Shown here piece after piece: positions 45,538 through 57,001 of a DNA stretch of 64,000 nucleotides (positions are counted from its first letter, which is position 1; the number at the start of each line of letters is the position of its first letter). Both the position numbers and the translations under genes were made by a program. The DNA comes from Akanthomyces muscarius (taxonomy: Eukaryota; Ascomycota; Sordariomycetes; Hypocreales; Cordycipitaceae). The stretch covers positions 3,224,001-3,288,000 of the forward strand of contig NC_079246.1 of NCBI RefSeq assembly GCF_028009165.1, in the 5' to 3' direction. The notes under the pieces were generated by a model. That model saw only the letters and a list, made by a program, of their open reading frames with translations. It made no database searches and was not told where the DNA came from.

Positions 45538-47284
45538 CTAATACCCTGGCACTACCCTCGCAACTACGTGCAGCCCATCCATCGGCTTAATCGTCACACC
45601 ACTCTTCACCTTGAGCTTGTCTGGGTCCATCAGCGTCTTGTCCACCAGCTCAAACTCGAAGCGCCCGATCCACGCCGCCAGCAGGCACGCAAACTCGCCC
45701 TTGGCAAACGCCGTGCCGATGCACGAGCGCGGGCCGTGCAGAAACGTTGCCAGCGCATAGTTGCTACTCGCGCCGCCAGTGTTGTTGAGCGTGGTGGCGC
45801 CGTCGCGGCTGTCGAGCCAGCGCTCCGGGTTAAACTCCTCAGCGTCCTCGCCCCAGAGCTTCTTGTCGACGTTGATGGCCCACTGCGGGATGGTGACGGG
45901 GGTGCCGCGCGCGACCGGCACGCCCAGCACCGTCGTGTCCTGGATGGCGACGCGGCCCGTCACGGGCACCGCCGGGTACCGCCGCAGCGTCTCGTTGACG
46001 ACGGCGTTGAGGTACGGCAGGCGGTCAAAGTCGACGCTCGTCAGCGCCGCCGAGGCGTCGTCGACGGACGGCAGGTGCGCGCGCACCTCGTCGCGCAGCC
46101 GCGTCTGCATCGCAGGGTTCAGGCACAGCGCGTAGATGGCCCAGGTCAGCGACACCGACGTCGTCTCGTGGCCGGCCGCGAAAAAGGTCATGAGCTGGTT
46201 CTGCAGGCCCTCGTCGGTAAACTGCCCGCTCTCGAGCGCAATCGACAGAATGTCCACGTCGGGCTGCTTCGTCTTGTCCGCCTTTTGCGCCTGCAGCTTG
46301 GCGCGCTTCTCCTCAATCAGCTCCTGGCACACTCTGCGAATCGTCCGCGACGCATCCCGGAACTCGCGAATCTTTTTGAGTGGAATCTCTTCAATCAGCC
46401 ACTGCGGCAGCACCAGCCCGAGCACGAGAAACACGCGCAGAATGGACTGTCCCTCGAAGACGCTAGTGTACTGCGCGACGAGCGCGTTTTCCGGGTCGCG
46501 AATGGCTGAAAAGTCGCGCCCCATGGCCGCCATGCCGATAATGTCGAGCGTGGCGAGCGACGCCCAGTGCGAGACGTACAGCTTGTCGCTGCCGCCGTTG
46601 ACCGACTTGGTCATGGACTGGACGACCTCGCGCGACTTGTCCCAGAAGACGGGGTACAGGTCCTTGATGTGGCGGAAGTTAAAGGCGGGCAGCATGTGGC
46701 GACGCTGCCGACGATGCTCGTCGCCCTCGGACGTGACGAGGCCGACGCCGGTGATGGTGCTGAGCGCAGAGCGGATGGAGCCAGGCTTTTCCCAGGCGTA
46801 GGCGTTGGCGACGGTAATGTCGGCGACGGCCTTGGGCGAGATGGCGAGGAGGCGCTCCTGGTTGAAGAACATGAAGAAGCGGAGGAGTCCGTCATGCGGA
46901 ACCGTTTTGTTCCTGGGCTGTTAGCTGATGTGCAGTTTGTGACGACCATATTGATGGCGTTGAAACTTACCATGTTCTGGAACACTCGCCGGGGGCTGCA
47001 CCGAACAGTTCAGGGATGTGGCCCATGAGCCAATGCCGCCCGCCCGCCGTGGGAAGGTGTCGCGTAGGCGAGACGTAAAAGGGGTAGATGAATGTAAAGT
47101 ACAGGCCGTAGACGAAAAGTGTGCCGACCCAGAACAGTCCAAAGGACAGGGCGAGCGATGAGAGCCTCAGTCCATTGTTCGCCTCGTTCTTCGCCTGCTG
47201 GCTGTACAGTCGCAGCGCAAAAGTTTCTAGCGCCGCCACGACTGTTACCAATCGCCACGACAGATGCTTCGGTAAGAGTGACAT
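45538..47284 (-). CDS. Cytochrome P450 monooxygenase
   Basis: Exons are 47284-46971 and 46912-45538 on the minus strand, giving 562 aa. The intron ends CTAACAGCCCAG; frame requires the final AG. Two hydrophobic segments in the first 70 residues anchor it to the ER. The I-helix is AGHETTS, the K-helix ETLRRYP, the PERF-like region FNPERWLD, and the haem loop FLHGPRSCIG with ligand Cys502. It is a microsomal class II enzyme that needs NADPH-P450 reductase. The sequence is of the CYP4/CYP52-like long-chain or terpenoid-oxidising style, but no CYP family is assigned. Pairing with the nearby FAD monooxygenase suggests a shared pathway. Confidence 0.94.
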
Positions 47285-48060
47285 GCTGCGATACTATTGA
47301 CGAGTCGATTGTGCAGCGGTGCACACTTACAATTGCGTCTTGCGTCAAGTATAAATAAGTCTAAATTATCCAGCCTCTCGGGGCCTCGGTAGAACACATG
47401 CGTCAGCGACCGGGGCTGTGGAGACGGACTCGGGGGACGGTCGGGCGTAGACCGTTTCGCTTGTTGGCAGTGATTACACTAACTTTTGTAGTTTTCAAGT
47501 GCTGTCGCTAGATGCAACTATTCCTAGTGTGGGCGCAGCCACTAGATCGGTTGATCAACCTGAGCGGAGCGCCCGGCGTGGCGCGCGAGGAATTGACTTT
47601 AAAACTCTGTCTGCTAGGTTGGTGATGGCGCGGCGGCCTTGGCAGTACGGTGTAGTGGACTATCCCGTCCCCGTAGAGAGAGCGGCTCCGGGGTAATGAC
47701 AGCAGGCATCAGCTTGCGACGTCAATGCGACCAGCCTGATGCCGTCAACTAGTCGACGAGTTTCATGACGCGCGGCTTCCTTGTCTACAGCAGTGCGCTC
47801 ACAATATCTATGACAGCGTCCAGAACTAGGCCTATAACCCGTACGGATAAAGTGATGGGTGTTTACGGGTTAGATCTGTTCCCTGCCTTGGATGGGCAAG
47901 GCAGGCGTCCTAGTGCGGTACTACCCTGCGCTGGGAAAGGTGACTTGGTCAACGTTAGACGTTGCTTGTTGTAACGTACACGAGTCTAATTTATTATCGG
48001 GCGGTCGCTGGCCGTGATTATACCAACTAACTAGTTAGTTATAGCGCCTAGCGCCAAGTA
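47285..48060. other. Intergenic, promoter of the P450
   Basis: No gene was seen. A perfect 16-bp palindrome AACTAACTAGTTAGTT lies at 48025-48040, near the GCGCCTAGCGC palindromic stretch at about 48043. These could be target-site or binding-site remnants. Confidence 0.45.
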
Positions 48061-48265
48061 TCACTTGCCGCAGGTACTTGTTATGTCTGGCTTTTTTGAG
48101 TCTGCCTTGACAATATCGCCAAACTTTTTTAGCGGCTCGTCAGCCATGCCCCGGCGTACATTTCTCATCTTATCAAACGATTCGCACCTCCGCGGCAGCG
48201 ACCCCGCGCCGAGCAGCATGCCGAGAATCATGAGGGCTTCCTTGGGATCGAGAGCGCGTCATTAA
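48061..48265 (-). pseudogene. Protein fragment of unknown family
   Basis: On the minus strand, codons ending at the TGA 48061-48063 read RALDPKEALMILGMLLGAGS...DKMRNVRRGMADEPLKKFGDIVKADSKKPD, which looks like genuine protein. Continuing upstream, a different frame (DVIYSWVVND) is needed, so a frameshift lies near 48255-48265. The family is not recognised. It sits in the pseudogene island. Confidence 0.35.
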
Positions 48266-48995
48266 CAACCCAGCTGTAGATGACATCCTTGAGCGGTACC
48301 TGAGAAATGGGGTTGCTGGAACAACCATAGTTCAAAAGGGGAACGAGTTGGTAATGTGAGGAGGTTTCTGGCAAGACATGCAGCAGCTTTTGAGGCGAGA
48401 GACCCCATCGGCCATCTAGCAATCATCCGAGGACAGACGCAGAACGTGTCGCAGGTGAGGACTGCTAGAGTGTCACGCAAAATCGTGGCCGACCACTTGT
48501 TGTGGACGACCTATACCCTCTTACCTGCGCGCCATAGAGCGTGTCCCGCTGCCGTTGCCGATGATGGGTGGAGTATTGTCCCTCTACGGCGAAGATGGTC
48601 TCAAATTTCGCATGCAGTTGATGCACTGAAATCGAGCCTCGATCCCAAGATCACACGGGCGGGGAAAGATATCAGCGGTCCACCAAACATTGTCTTACAG
48701 AAATTTATCTACACTAGACGTATTTTTTTACATGGTCCAATTGGAAAGCCGAGCTCCATCTGATCAAAGACAGTCACACGGCAACTGCCCTTCCCGTCGT
48801 GACTGTGGTAGCGCTATAGCTAGATTCGCTGGAGCTGTGCCTTTGTCTCACCAAAAATACAACAGGCCGGGCGCGCCTCTACGCCTCTGCCCCTCGGGAG
48901 TCGACTCCGAGTCCTTACCTCCAGCTGTCTTGGTGCTAGCTTGCCGCATTGGTTCAGGCAGCGTTACTACAGTGCATGACACCAATTAAAGGACC
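48266..48995. other. Intergenic, decayed DNA
   Basis: Short protein-like stretches occur in changing frames (minus strand 48270-48480, e.g. LLHVLPETSSHYQLVPLLNYG), possibly the upstream part of the fragment above. No gene is supported. Confidence 0.35.
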
Positions 48996-50132
48996 ATGGT
49001 ACGATTTACTCTCTTTTCTAAGCTCCCACCTGAGATTCGCGACGGGATATGGCAATTCTATCTACCGCGCCGCGTTTTGGAGGTTGATCACCCATTCTCG
49101 AGACATGCTGGTGGGAGGATGCGACTTGGCAAAACGGTAGGCCACCTGTGCTGACCCAGGTCTGCCGCGAGGCCCGGCGTGTTGCCCAGCTGCATGGAAA
49201 GCTCAATCGTCTGACGTTGAACCCAGCTCCAGATTCGCAGGTCTGGGAACGATTCTGGCATCAGTTGTACCTAGATTCGCTGCATCTGCATCTTATCAGC
49301 CCCTTGAATGAGCCGAGGAGGATTCGAGATGGGAAGACGACTTTTACTCGCGCCATGACTGGCGCCTGGAACATGGCAACACCGCCCTCCTTCTCCGAAC
49401 AGCTATTCCGTCTTTATAGCCAGCCACAGTATCTGCCGCAACGGCCCCAGGCAAAGGAACACTACGTGATTGCGGCACAGACCGGAGAGACGTTTCGCGT
49501 GGTCTTCATGATTATTACGATCCACCTCACCCCAGCCCAGGTGGCCAGCTCTGGATTGTTTTGCCATCTGGGCGGTGAGATTGTCAAGTTGGTTGACTTC
49601 GATGACGTTTTGCGAATCTCAGAGGCAGCCGGAGAATGAGCACTTCAAATTTGATCGGCTGTTATCACCATCTGTCTGGCGAGAGACGCTCCAAGAATGG
49701 CCAAAAAGCGCACAGACTTTGTTACTCGCGGCGTCGTGGGTCAATTTGGACTCACAGGGTCCAAACAGCGGTTTGGACACTTTTTAGGACTATCCGCGCG
49801 ATGAAATTGTCACCGCCGACTATCTTTACCCAGAAAACATAATGGAGCTTTCCTGATACGAAAGATTCATTGTCACCAACTACGAGAATGAGCTGGTGAA
49901 GCGTCTGATTCCAAAGTTGCGAAACTTGTACCCAGTGTCATGTTTCGGGCCTGTGCAAATGATCAGTGTGAGGCGCAGCTTGCCATATATGGACGCTTGG
50001 GATAGGGAGACTCAGAAGTTGCATAATAAAAAGGACGTGGTACAATATGAGCATTCACGCAACTACCATAATACCTACGTCAATGCGCTCTTCTGCAGCA
50101 ATGGGGTGTTGGGTGGGTTTTCAGTCAACTAA
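48996..50132 (+). pseudogene. 2EXR-domain protein, pseudogene
   Basis: ATG 48996 opens FSKLPPEIRDGIWQFYLPRRVLEV, the start of a 2EXR domain, common in expanded fungal families of unknown role. The frame fails near 49100; the continuation (ATWQNGRPPVLTQVCREARRVA) is in another frame up to 49639. A second shift leads to 49620-50132, which reads SVWRETLQEWPKS...LVKRLIPKLRNLYPVSCFG but contains TAG at 49785-49787 and TGA at 49854-49856. Length and order match an intact relative, so one gene has been broken by at least two frameshifts and two stops. Both stops are C-to-T changes from CAG and CGA, as repeat-induced mutation would give. Confidence 0.75.
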
Positions 50133-50928
50133 ACTAGCAAGTGGACCAATTTATTGAATAACACGGCACGCACGGCTCATTTAAAACCAACTCCAATGCC
50201 GTGTAGCTAGCGCAATGCTGCTGAAGGCGCGGCGGAGTCAAGTCTGTTGGTCGATGCTGCCCTGGTGGTGCCGCAGCTCCCGGACAGGGCGTACAAGGGT
50301 CACTTGTTCGCAAGACAGTCATCCGGAAGACGCAAGACATCCTCCTCCTGTAGCGCCAACAGCAGTGACAAACTAGGTAATTGGCGTGCCCTGCCCGGTT
50401 CGGCTCGGTCCGCCGGGTACACTGTACATGTCCGTGGCCTCGACCTTGGCCTGACCGCTGGCCATTACCTGCAAAAAGAAAACGCGGGGCAATAAACCGT
50501 CTCAAACCACTCGCTTTCTAGTACATTTGGGGCTTGTCGGGAACTGAGAGGATGCTGGACCGAAATAATAGCGCCCTTTCAAAACAAGGATGTCAAAGAC
50601 AGAAAGCCATGCAGTCATGCAGCCAGATCCTCAGAGGCTGGACCATCTGGCCATCGAGACCACCGTACGACATGAAATATCATATCCGTGCTGTACCAGT
50701 TTTCCCGGGCGTGCTAGCGACACTAGAGGGGTGAAAATAGGCAAAGTTATCATTATCCCGAGGTCTTTGACCTGGAGTGGTTCGGGCAGATTCGAGTGTC
50801 GATTTATAAACGTCTTGATTCGCTGCAGGGCCATCTTTTGATATTCCAAATAATAGAAGAAACAAACGAAGCGTAGCAATACGCGTGCACTCACATTCTT
50901 CTCATTCATCGGGACAGTTGCTGCTCGC
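50133..50928. other. Intergenic
   Basis: About 800 bases without a supported gene. Frames at 50134-50505 (minus) and 50590-50841 (plus) show no motif. Confidence 0.4.
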
Positions 50929-51265
50929 GTGTCCCCGTTGCATCTTGACCGCCGCGATCCGAATCCAAAAGGACCCGTCGACCCTGGGGTAAGCAAGTAC
51001 TTTACTTACTATGACGAGGCTTTTGACAGCAGTTATACCTGTGACGACCTGCTGTCAGCTTGGGCCTCAGCAAGCAGAATTTCGAAGCTTGGGTTTGTCT
51101 TGCGCATCACTTATCAATGCGGGATCAGCACCATCTAACATGTACCTCTAGAATCCCGCCGTCGGTCCCGACTGCAAGCTTGTCACTGGGCATTCGTACT
51201 GTGTCGAGGTGAATCACGGAAACCCGATTCTACAATTTGAGCCGACTCCAACGGCGAGCTCATAA
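50929..51265 (+). pseudogene. LysM effector-type domain remnant
   Basis: An open stretch (ATG-like frame from 50929) reads PVDPGVSKYFTYYDEAFD, then SSYTCDDLLSAWASASRISKL. It is then interrupted by an intron-like segment (about 51090-51151, ending CTCTAG). It resumes as NPAVGPDCKLVTGHSYCVEV to TAA at 51263-51265. YTCDDLL, the NPAVG-x-DC core and GxSYCVEV are the conserved parts of a fungal LysM chitin-binding domain. The Trp that normally precedes NPAVG is lost with a base near 51090, and a Cys is Phe in KYFTYYD. No signal peptide or other LysM copy was found nearby, so this is one domain of a lost gene. Confidence 0.7.
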
Positions 51266-51432
51266 TACACAAAGTTTGTTATTTACATTTATATATAAGA
51301 AAACTATTTATAATGATACTTTTGAAAACTTCTTTATAATAATATTTTTTTAAAAGCAAGTGTAATTATTATACTGTTGTTATTAGTTAGTAACAGAATC
51401 CAACTCTACTACTTTTTAAATAGAAAGAAGGG

Positions 51433-54068
51433 CTAAAGTTCTGGTAACATAGTCCAATCAAAATCCAGATCTTCCTAGCGTCAATATAGTATTAGTTTAT
51501 TTCTTAACTCACACGGCCAAATATACTTACTAAAGTAATACCAAGCAGGTCACTCATCTCCATGTTTGGCATATCATCTAAAAATTCACTATGCAACGGA
51601 GCATTGGCTGAGAGTAGACCGTCAAAGACAGGCTGGTCATATGGGTTTATTAGTACTTGAACTTTTAAATCATACGACATGTTGAGTGGGATGATAAGTG
51701 ACTCACATTTAAGGACTCTGTGTCGAAATCTCCATCTTGATCCGTGCTCCGATGGCCATGTTTGGGGCCCTTTAATAACTCTAAGCAGCGACGGGACGCC
51801 ATTGGGCAGGCCTCGTCTATAGTCAAAGGCTGATGTGTTGATGATTCGCTTCCATCGGTTGTCGGTGTAGACCCTGTGACGGATTGGCTCTCTAAAGTCA
51901 TGTGCAGTATGCATAGAGAGGTGAAGAATTTGCATGCGCGAGCCTCCCATCGGACCATGTTCTCAAAGTGCTCCAAAGCATGTTCAATACTTTGGAACAA
52001 CGCTTTGCGATGATATTGGGCACTTTGACTGACGAGATTTGAGATTGTGCCCGTGACAAGCGGCGATTTGCTCTCTGTGAGCTCGAGACGGAGCTCTAAG
52101 CAGATAGTAATCGCAGCATGAAAGATGTCATCCTGAATAAGCCCACCCTTCAGGTGCAGTACATGTGGCAGAGCAATATCAGCCGGGTGAGGTGACACAT
52201 TGGCAGGGATTTGCGAAACAAATTCCAATTGCGCCAACAAGGCCACGCTGGCCTGGACACAGTACATTCGTGAGACAGAGTAAACTTCGTTTCCCACATC
52301 GACCTGTTTTAGAAAGACGAGCCGATGAAGAGCTAGCATGGAGCGCCATATGAGGAAAAGATGAAACGATCTTTGGAATGCGTTGTTTTTCGCGTCTCCC
52401 GAACCGAAATCGTCGCGTAGCTGCGCTGGGGCTTCGTTCAAGCTGCTCATCAGAGAATCACTGAGACTCATGATTGTATTTGGGTCCACGTTCAGCCGGG
52501 CACGGTTGATCAATTTGGTAATTTCCATTCTTACTCGAAGACTCCGGGCTAAGACAATCTGAAAAGTGGTCTTTGTCGGAGTGAAAATGTCTCGTTCTGG
52601 AGCCATGGAGGTAGAATTGAGTGAAAAGTCATCATCTTCGATATTGATAGGCGGCGGACAGTCAAAGTCTTCCCACGAGAGCGCCAAAGGAATGCCTGAC
52701 TGAAGCGACACCTGAAGCTCAATCTCAATAACAGTCAACCATAGTCGTTTGCGAATCTCAGCCCAAAACAGCGTCATGTTTGGGAAGAGTGTTGGGTCGC
52801 GGTGGAGTCCCATCATTACTGCCTCCCGTATCAGTGAGCCCGCCATGACACCGACGAGAACGCCGTCACTTGCAGTGGCTTGGCAAGCTGTCACCAACAA
52901 ACATTTGACTTGCAATATGTGGATATCAAGACGAGCATGATCGGGAATCGAATCCAACCACGATACTACCGCCCGTAGCCACTCCTGGGAGATTTGCGAG
53001 ATTAATGCTCGATTTGAGCCCGCGGCTATAAGAGAAGTGTCATCGGCGAGGCAATTAGCGCAGGCCATCATTAACAAGGCTTTCGCGAGGAGAATATTAT
53101 TCGAGCAAGACCTAGCCGAATCTTCTGGCCTGGACTTCCAGAAGCCTGCCCAGTCTTGAAGAAAAGAGGGCTCATGCACCACCCTATACGTGGTCTCAAA
53201 GGTTGAGAGATAGAGGTTTACAAGATAAGTTGCAGTTTGCATACTAGGCAATAAATTGTCAAAGCTGGCCTGCTGTTGACCCGGGAAGTCTTGCACGCGA
53301 TGTTCTGTTCCAGGCCGACGCTCGCGCTTCTGGCGTTTGACTGACAGATATTCTTGAAATCGGGAAGTTGACGAGGGTTTTTCCTTCACCTTCTTGTAGT
53401 CTCTTATATGGTCGACAAAGTCGGGAAACTGAGAAGAAGAAGAGATGAGTCTGATGTATGGGAATGACCAACTTTGGCTGACTTACCATTTGGAAAGTAG
53501 CATTCCAATGACTGCGTCCAAAGAATCTCGTTTGATTATGCTTTCCACGAAATGAGTATACATTTTTTTGCTGCGGGTTGGCCAAAGGAAATCCGGAAGG
53601 ATATCCTTGGCCTAACTTACTCACGCCCCAGGTTGCCAGGGACTGATAACCTGAGGCGTGTGGTAAGCTGCCATGGTCCCCGGGCAGCGATGAATTGATC
53701 CGGTCGAGGGTAGGCCAGCCTCGCGGTCGCGGCAGGCGCAAATTTGCATCTGGTCCCGCAGAAGCAGAACAATGAGTCGGCGTGCGTGATGATGAGGAAA
53801 TATATGATGGTGGAGTAGGCTGACGAGTAGTTGAAGGAGGTGGGAGGGGCAGGGTCGGAGTACTCGGTTCATAGTCGCATGCCTCTACTGTCCTTGCGCG
53901 GACGCATTGATTGCATGGTTTGGCGCGGTCGCATTTGATCTTGCGCGTCCGGCACGGGGTGCAAGACAGAGGCTTTCGATGTCGTCGACAGCCGTCAGGC
54001 CGGCGCTGCCGATTGACCTTCATGATGCTATGTTTCGAACGGCGCAGCTCTTGCGCGTAAGGGCTCAT
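51433..54068 (-). CDS. Zn2Cys6 fungal-specific transcription factor
   Basis: Four exons on the minus strand: 54068-53487, 53428-51707, 51632-51531 and 51474-51433, giving 815 aa. The zinc cluster is C36-x2-C39-x6-C46-x5-C52-x2-C55-x8-C64. A basic linker and a long Ser/Pro-rich stretch follow, then the fungal TF middle domain (about residues 240-560; REAVMMGLHRDPTLFP...IRKRLWLTVIEIELQVSLQSGIP). The last exon is only 14 codons (EDLDFDW...), an acidic/aromatic tail typical of these proteins. Exon 3 uses the CCAG acceptor at 51633 to hold frame. The MFS gene starts 405 bases away on the other strand, so it is a natural candidate regulator of that transporter. Confidence 0.88.
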
Positions 54069-54473
54069 TTTAGTGAGTCGGGGATGCGAGCACTATATTG
54101 CCGGAGTTAGCAGTCCGCTAGCCCGTCAATTGCCAGCCTGCAAGATTCGTGCAAAGTGCCCGGTCATGTGGTGTGTTGATGGGAAACTCGTAAATTGCCG
54201 CCGGTAGCCGGGAATAAGTAGTGGAGACTAGCAGCGCAACCGTGAAGGGCAACACCATGTGCGGCGCTGCTGTGCCGTTTTAGGAAACTAGGATCTCCGA
54301 GTAGCCGGAGATCCGACACGGCGAAGACGACTGCCCCATTGGGATCTGCAGGCAAATGTGAATAAATTGTGACTTTTGTCTTCTCCTTCAGTATATCAAG
54401 ACAATGGAGCGTCTTAAATCACATTTATTATCCTGATTGCTAAAAGATCATCCTGCTCCTAAGAAACAACACA
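54069..54473. promoter_or_regulatory. Divergent promoter of the Zn2Cys6 factor and the MFS transporter
   Basis: This 405-bp gap separates two outward-facing starts. It contains the palindromic motif CTCCGAGTAGCCGGAGATCCG (54295-54315), with CGG/CCG half-sites of the kind Zn2Cys6 dimers bind; occupancy is inference. AT-rich DNA lies next to the MFS start. Confidence 0.55.
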
Positions 54474-56029
54474 ATGAAGCCCTCAGTTGCTAGTCTCCCA
54501 GAATCTGATAAAGATGAGAAGAAAGAATTCGGGTAAGCATGATCCTCCCGTGAGAGACAGAAAGTCATGTGGCTCATTACCTGGTGAACCCTAGCTTGCA
54601 TGGCACTTTGACCTTGGTGGGCGCCTTCGCAGGCTTCTTCTGCACAGTGGGCTTTTTCAATTCATTCGGTCTCTTCGAATCATACTATCAATCACATCAG
54701 CTGGCAGATGAGTCACAATCAACCATCTCATGGCTTGCAGCTGTCAGCACTTTTCTTCTGTATTCAGGCTCAATTGTGTGCGGTTCTCTCCTGGATGCAT
54801 TTGGCCCCATGGTATGAATCTTGGCCTTCGCAAAAGCGTACTTGACCTACTTGTTTTGATCACAACTAATTTCACACAATCTACATTAGGTCATGATATA
54901 TTTAGGTGCCTTTGGAACAGTTCTCTGTCCGATGATGCTCTCTCTGTGTGGGAGGTTTTGGGAATTTATGCTAGCACAAGGCGTTTTGTTTGGCATCTCC
55001 ATGGCTCTGACTTATACCCCAGTGCTGGGGGTAATTGGGCAACATATCAAACGTAGTCGAGCTGCCGCCATGGGAGTGGTCATTGCCGGCTCCTCCTTGG
55101 GGGGTGTTATCTGGCCTATAATGCTCCAAAAGCTCATTTATAATCCTCATGTTGGCTTCGCATGGGCATTGCGAATAGTGGGCTTTATGATGCTGCCTCT
55201 ACTCGGTCTTACCTGTGTCTTGGTAAGACCGCCGAAAAAATCGCCAGCATGCGACTATGACATAGCTGCGGGCAACCATCAGTCAGGAGAGGCTCGGGAA
55301 AGGCCTTTTCTTGCAGCAAGTCTGACCGACTTGCGGAAGCCCGAAGCTCTGCTGACCTGCTTGGCGTTCTTCGTGATCTACTTTGGTATGTTCACTCCGC
55401 TCTTCTTTACCGCATCATTTGCGAGTACAAAGGGCTTCTCGGAAGATCTCTCTTTTTATACAATCTCCATCATGAACGCCGCCTCATTGTTCGGCCGAGT
55501 TGCCCCAGGGTTTCTCGCAGACTCGTACGGACGGTTCAATATCTGCATCGTCATGACAATTTCTTCAGGGGTCGCTGCTTATTGCTGGAACACGGTCACT
55601 TCCGTGGCAGGTCTCGTGATATTCTCATTGGCCTATGGATTTTTCTCGGGAGTAAGACTATTCTCCGATAGCGCTGGTCAAGAGTCTCAGGAGGAGAAAG
55701 GCAAGACTAACATGATTTCCTAGGCGATTCTATCCCTCCAACAAGCTTGTGCGGCACAAATTTCAACACCCCTGACAATGGGCCGCATGATGGGTGTTGT
55801 TATGGCCTCTGCATCGTTGTCGTACGTCTTCGGGAAAAATCATCTACTTTACCCACAAACTAAATCACATTTTAGCGGTCTAGCTGGTATTCCAGTCGGC
55901 GGCCAACTATCCGAGAAATACGGGTATCAAGCTTTGTCCATGTACGCCGGCACAAGCCTGATCCTTGGCGGCGTCCTTCTCGCCGCAGCACGATTCAAAC
56001 AACAACGCAGTCTCTGGTCTGTTATTTAG
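54474..56029 (+). CDS. MFS transporter, monocarboxylate-porter-like
   Basis: Exons are 54474-54532, 54595-54811, 54890-55651, 55724-55821 and 55876-56029, giving 429 aa with 12 predicted spans. The N-terminus (MKPSVASLPES...) is cytosolic. Markers include GAFAGFFCTVGFFNSFGLFESYYQ in span 1, GISMALTYTPVLGVIGQHIKRSRAAAMG, a central loop with VRPPKKSPACDYD, and the GRVAPGFLADSYGRFN loop. This is the SLC16/MCT-type fungal subfamily that moves monocarboxylates or, in clusters, metabolites. There is no extracellular signal. It may be co-regulated with the factor next to it. Confidence 0.92.
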
Positions 56030-56834
56030 TATACTAGCCCACGTTTCCTACGAAAGGCTTTTGTACAAAGTTGGTATCATGTTAAGGGTTGTATAGTTTA
56101 AACTTGCTAGGTTTAAGGTGTCAGGGGCCGTCGGCTGCAGGTAGGATGGGGAGCGCACAGGTGGATTAAATCGGGTCTATTGCTATGGACAGGCATTCTT
56201 CACAAGGAATAGGCTGCCGCGGCACTGCGATGCCGCGCTACTTGCCAGAACAGCGGCCATAGTGTCGTGGCATCCTGTGCTGGGAAATAAAGACGTCGTG
56301 AGCTGGGCTGTACGAAAAATGAAAATAAAATAAAAGGCAAGGAAGAAGAATGGAGAAATGGAGAAAGAGATAAGAAGAGTGTGAGAAGCAGAAGAGGAGA
56401 CTTGAAATCTTAACAAAATGAAGATGTATGTAATAAGCCGCTGTTTCTTTTTTTTGGCACCCTTCGCTCGGTAGCAAGCCACACACTTGCCCGACAATTC
56501 CTACACTGGCATTTAGATAGTTAAACACTGAGGAACCAAACCAGGCTTGAATTTCAGTTGCGAGGTGTGAAAATACCTTCAGCAACAAATCGCCCGCGGT
56601 CAATGCACTGAACCAACGCCCACGCAGCACAACAGTCGGCGCACTGTCCTGGCACCGCTGTACGCTAAATGAAGAACAGCCTCTGCCCAATTCGACGCCG
56701 CCCATACACCACGGGCACCGCAGCACCGCCAGCGCCGCACACAGTGGCCCCACCCCACGTAAAAATGAAGAGATTGAGCAACTCGCTCCAAACAGAAACA
56801 AATACAAACAAAAGCTGCAAATGGCAAAAAGAAG
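56030..56834. other. Intergenic
   Basis: About 800 bases with an AG-rich stretch at 56330-56400. Frames on both strands are open for 100-190 codons but without motifs. No gene was seen. Confidence 0.4.
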
Positions 56835-57001
56835 TGTCCGCAGGGAGGATCGAACTCCCGATTTCCGGATAGCCCAATCTGAGATTGAATCATACTCGTA
56901 TGAGACCGGCGCCCTACTAGAATCGGAGTTAGAGTTGAACAGAGAAGTGTGGCGGGTTGTGGACCCGGCGGAATGACTTACACCAACTAGACCATGCAGA
57001 C
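56835..57001 (-). pseudogene. tRNA-like element, Met(CAT)-type 3' half with remote 5' acceptor
   Basis: The minus strand has an intact tRNA 3' half: an anticodon stem-loop CCGGTCTCATA, a possible 28-nt intron, then ATCCGGAAATC, a perfect GGGAGTTCGATCCTCCC T arm, the 3' acceptor TGCGGAC (56842-56836) and discriminator A. The near 5' side lacks a matching acceptor and has a shortened D arm. A matching acceptor GTCTGCA lies at 57001-56995, followed by TGGTCTAGTTGGTG, which looks like another tRNA D arm. Either this is a tRNA carrying an unusually placed insert, or two tRNA fragments are fused. It is called a pseudogene because D-arm pairing fails. TTC in place of T-runs means no clear Pol III terminator. 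Confidence 0.45.
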
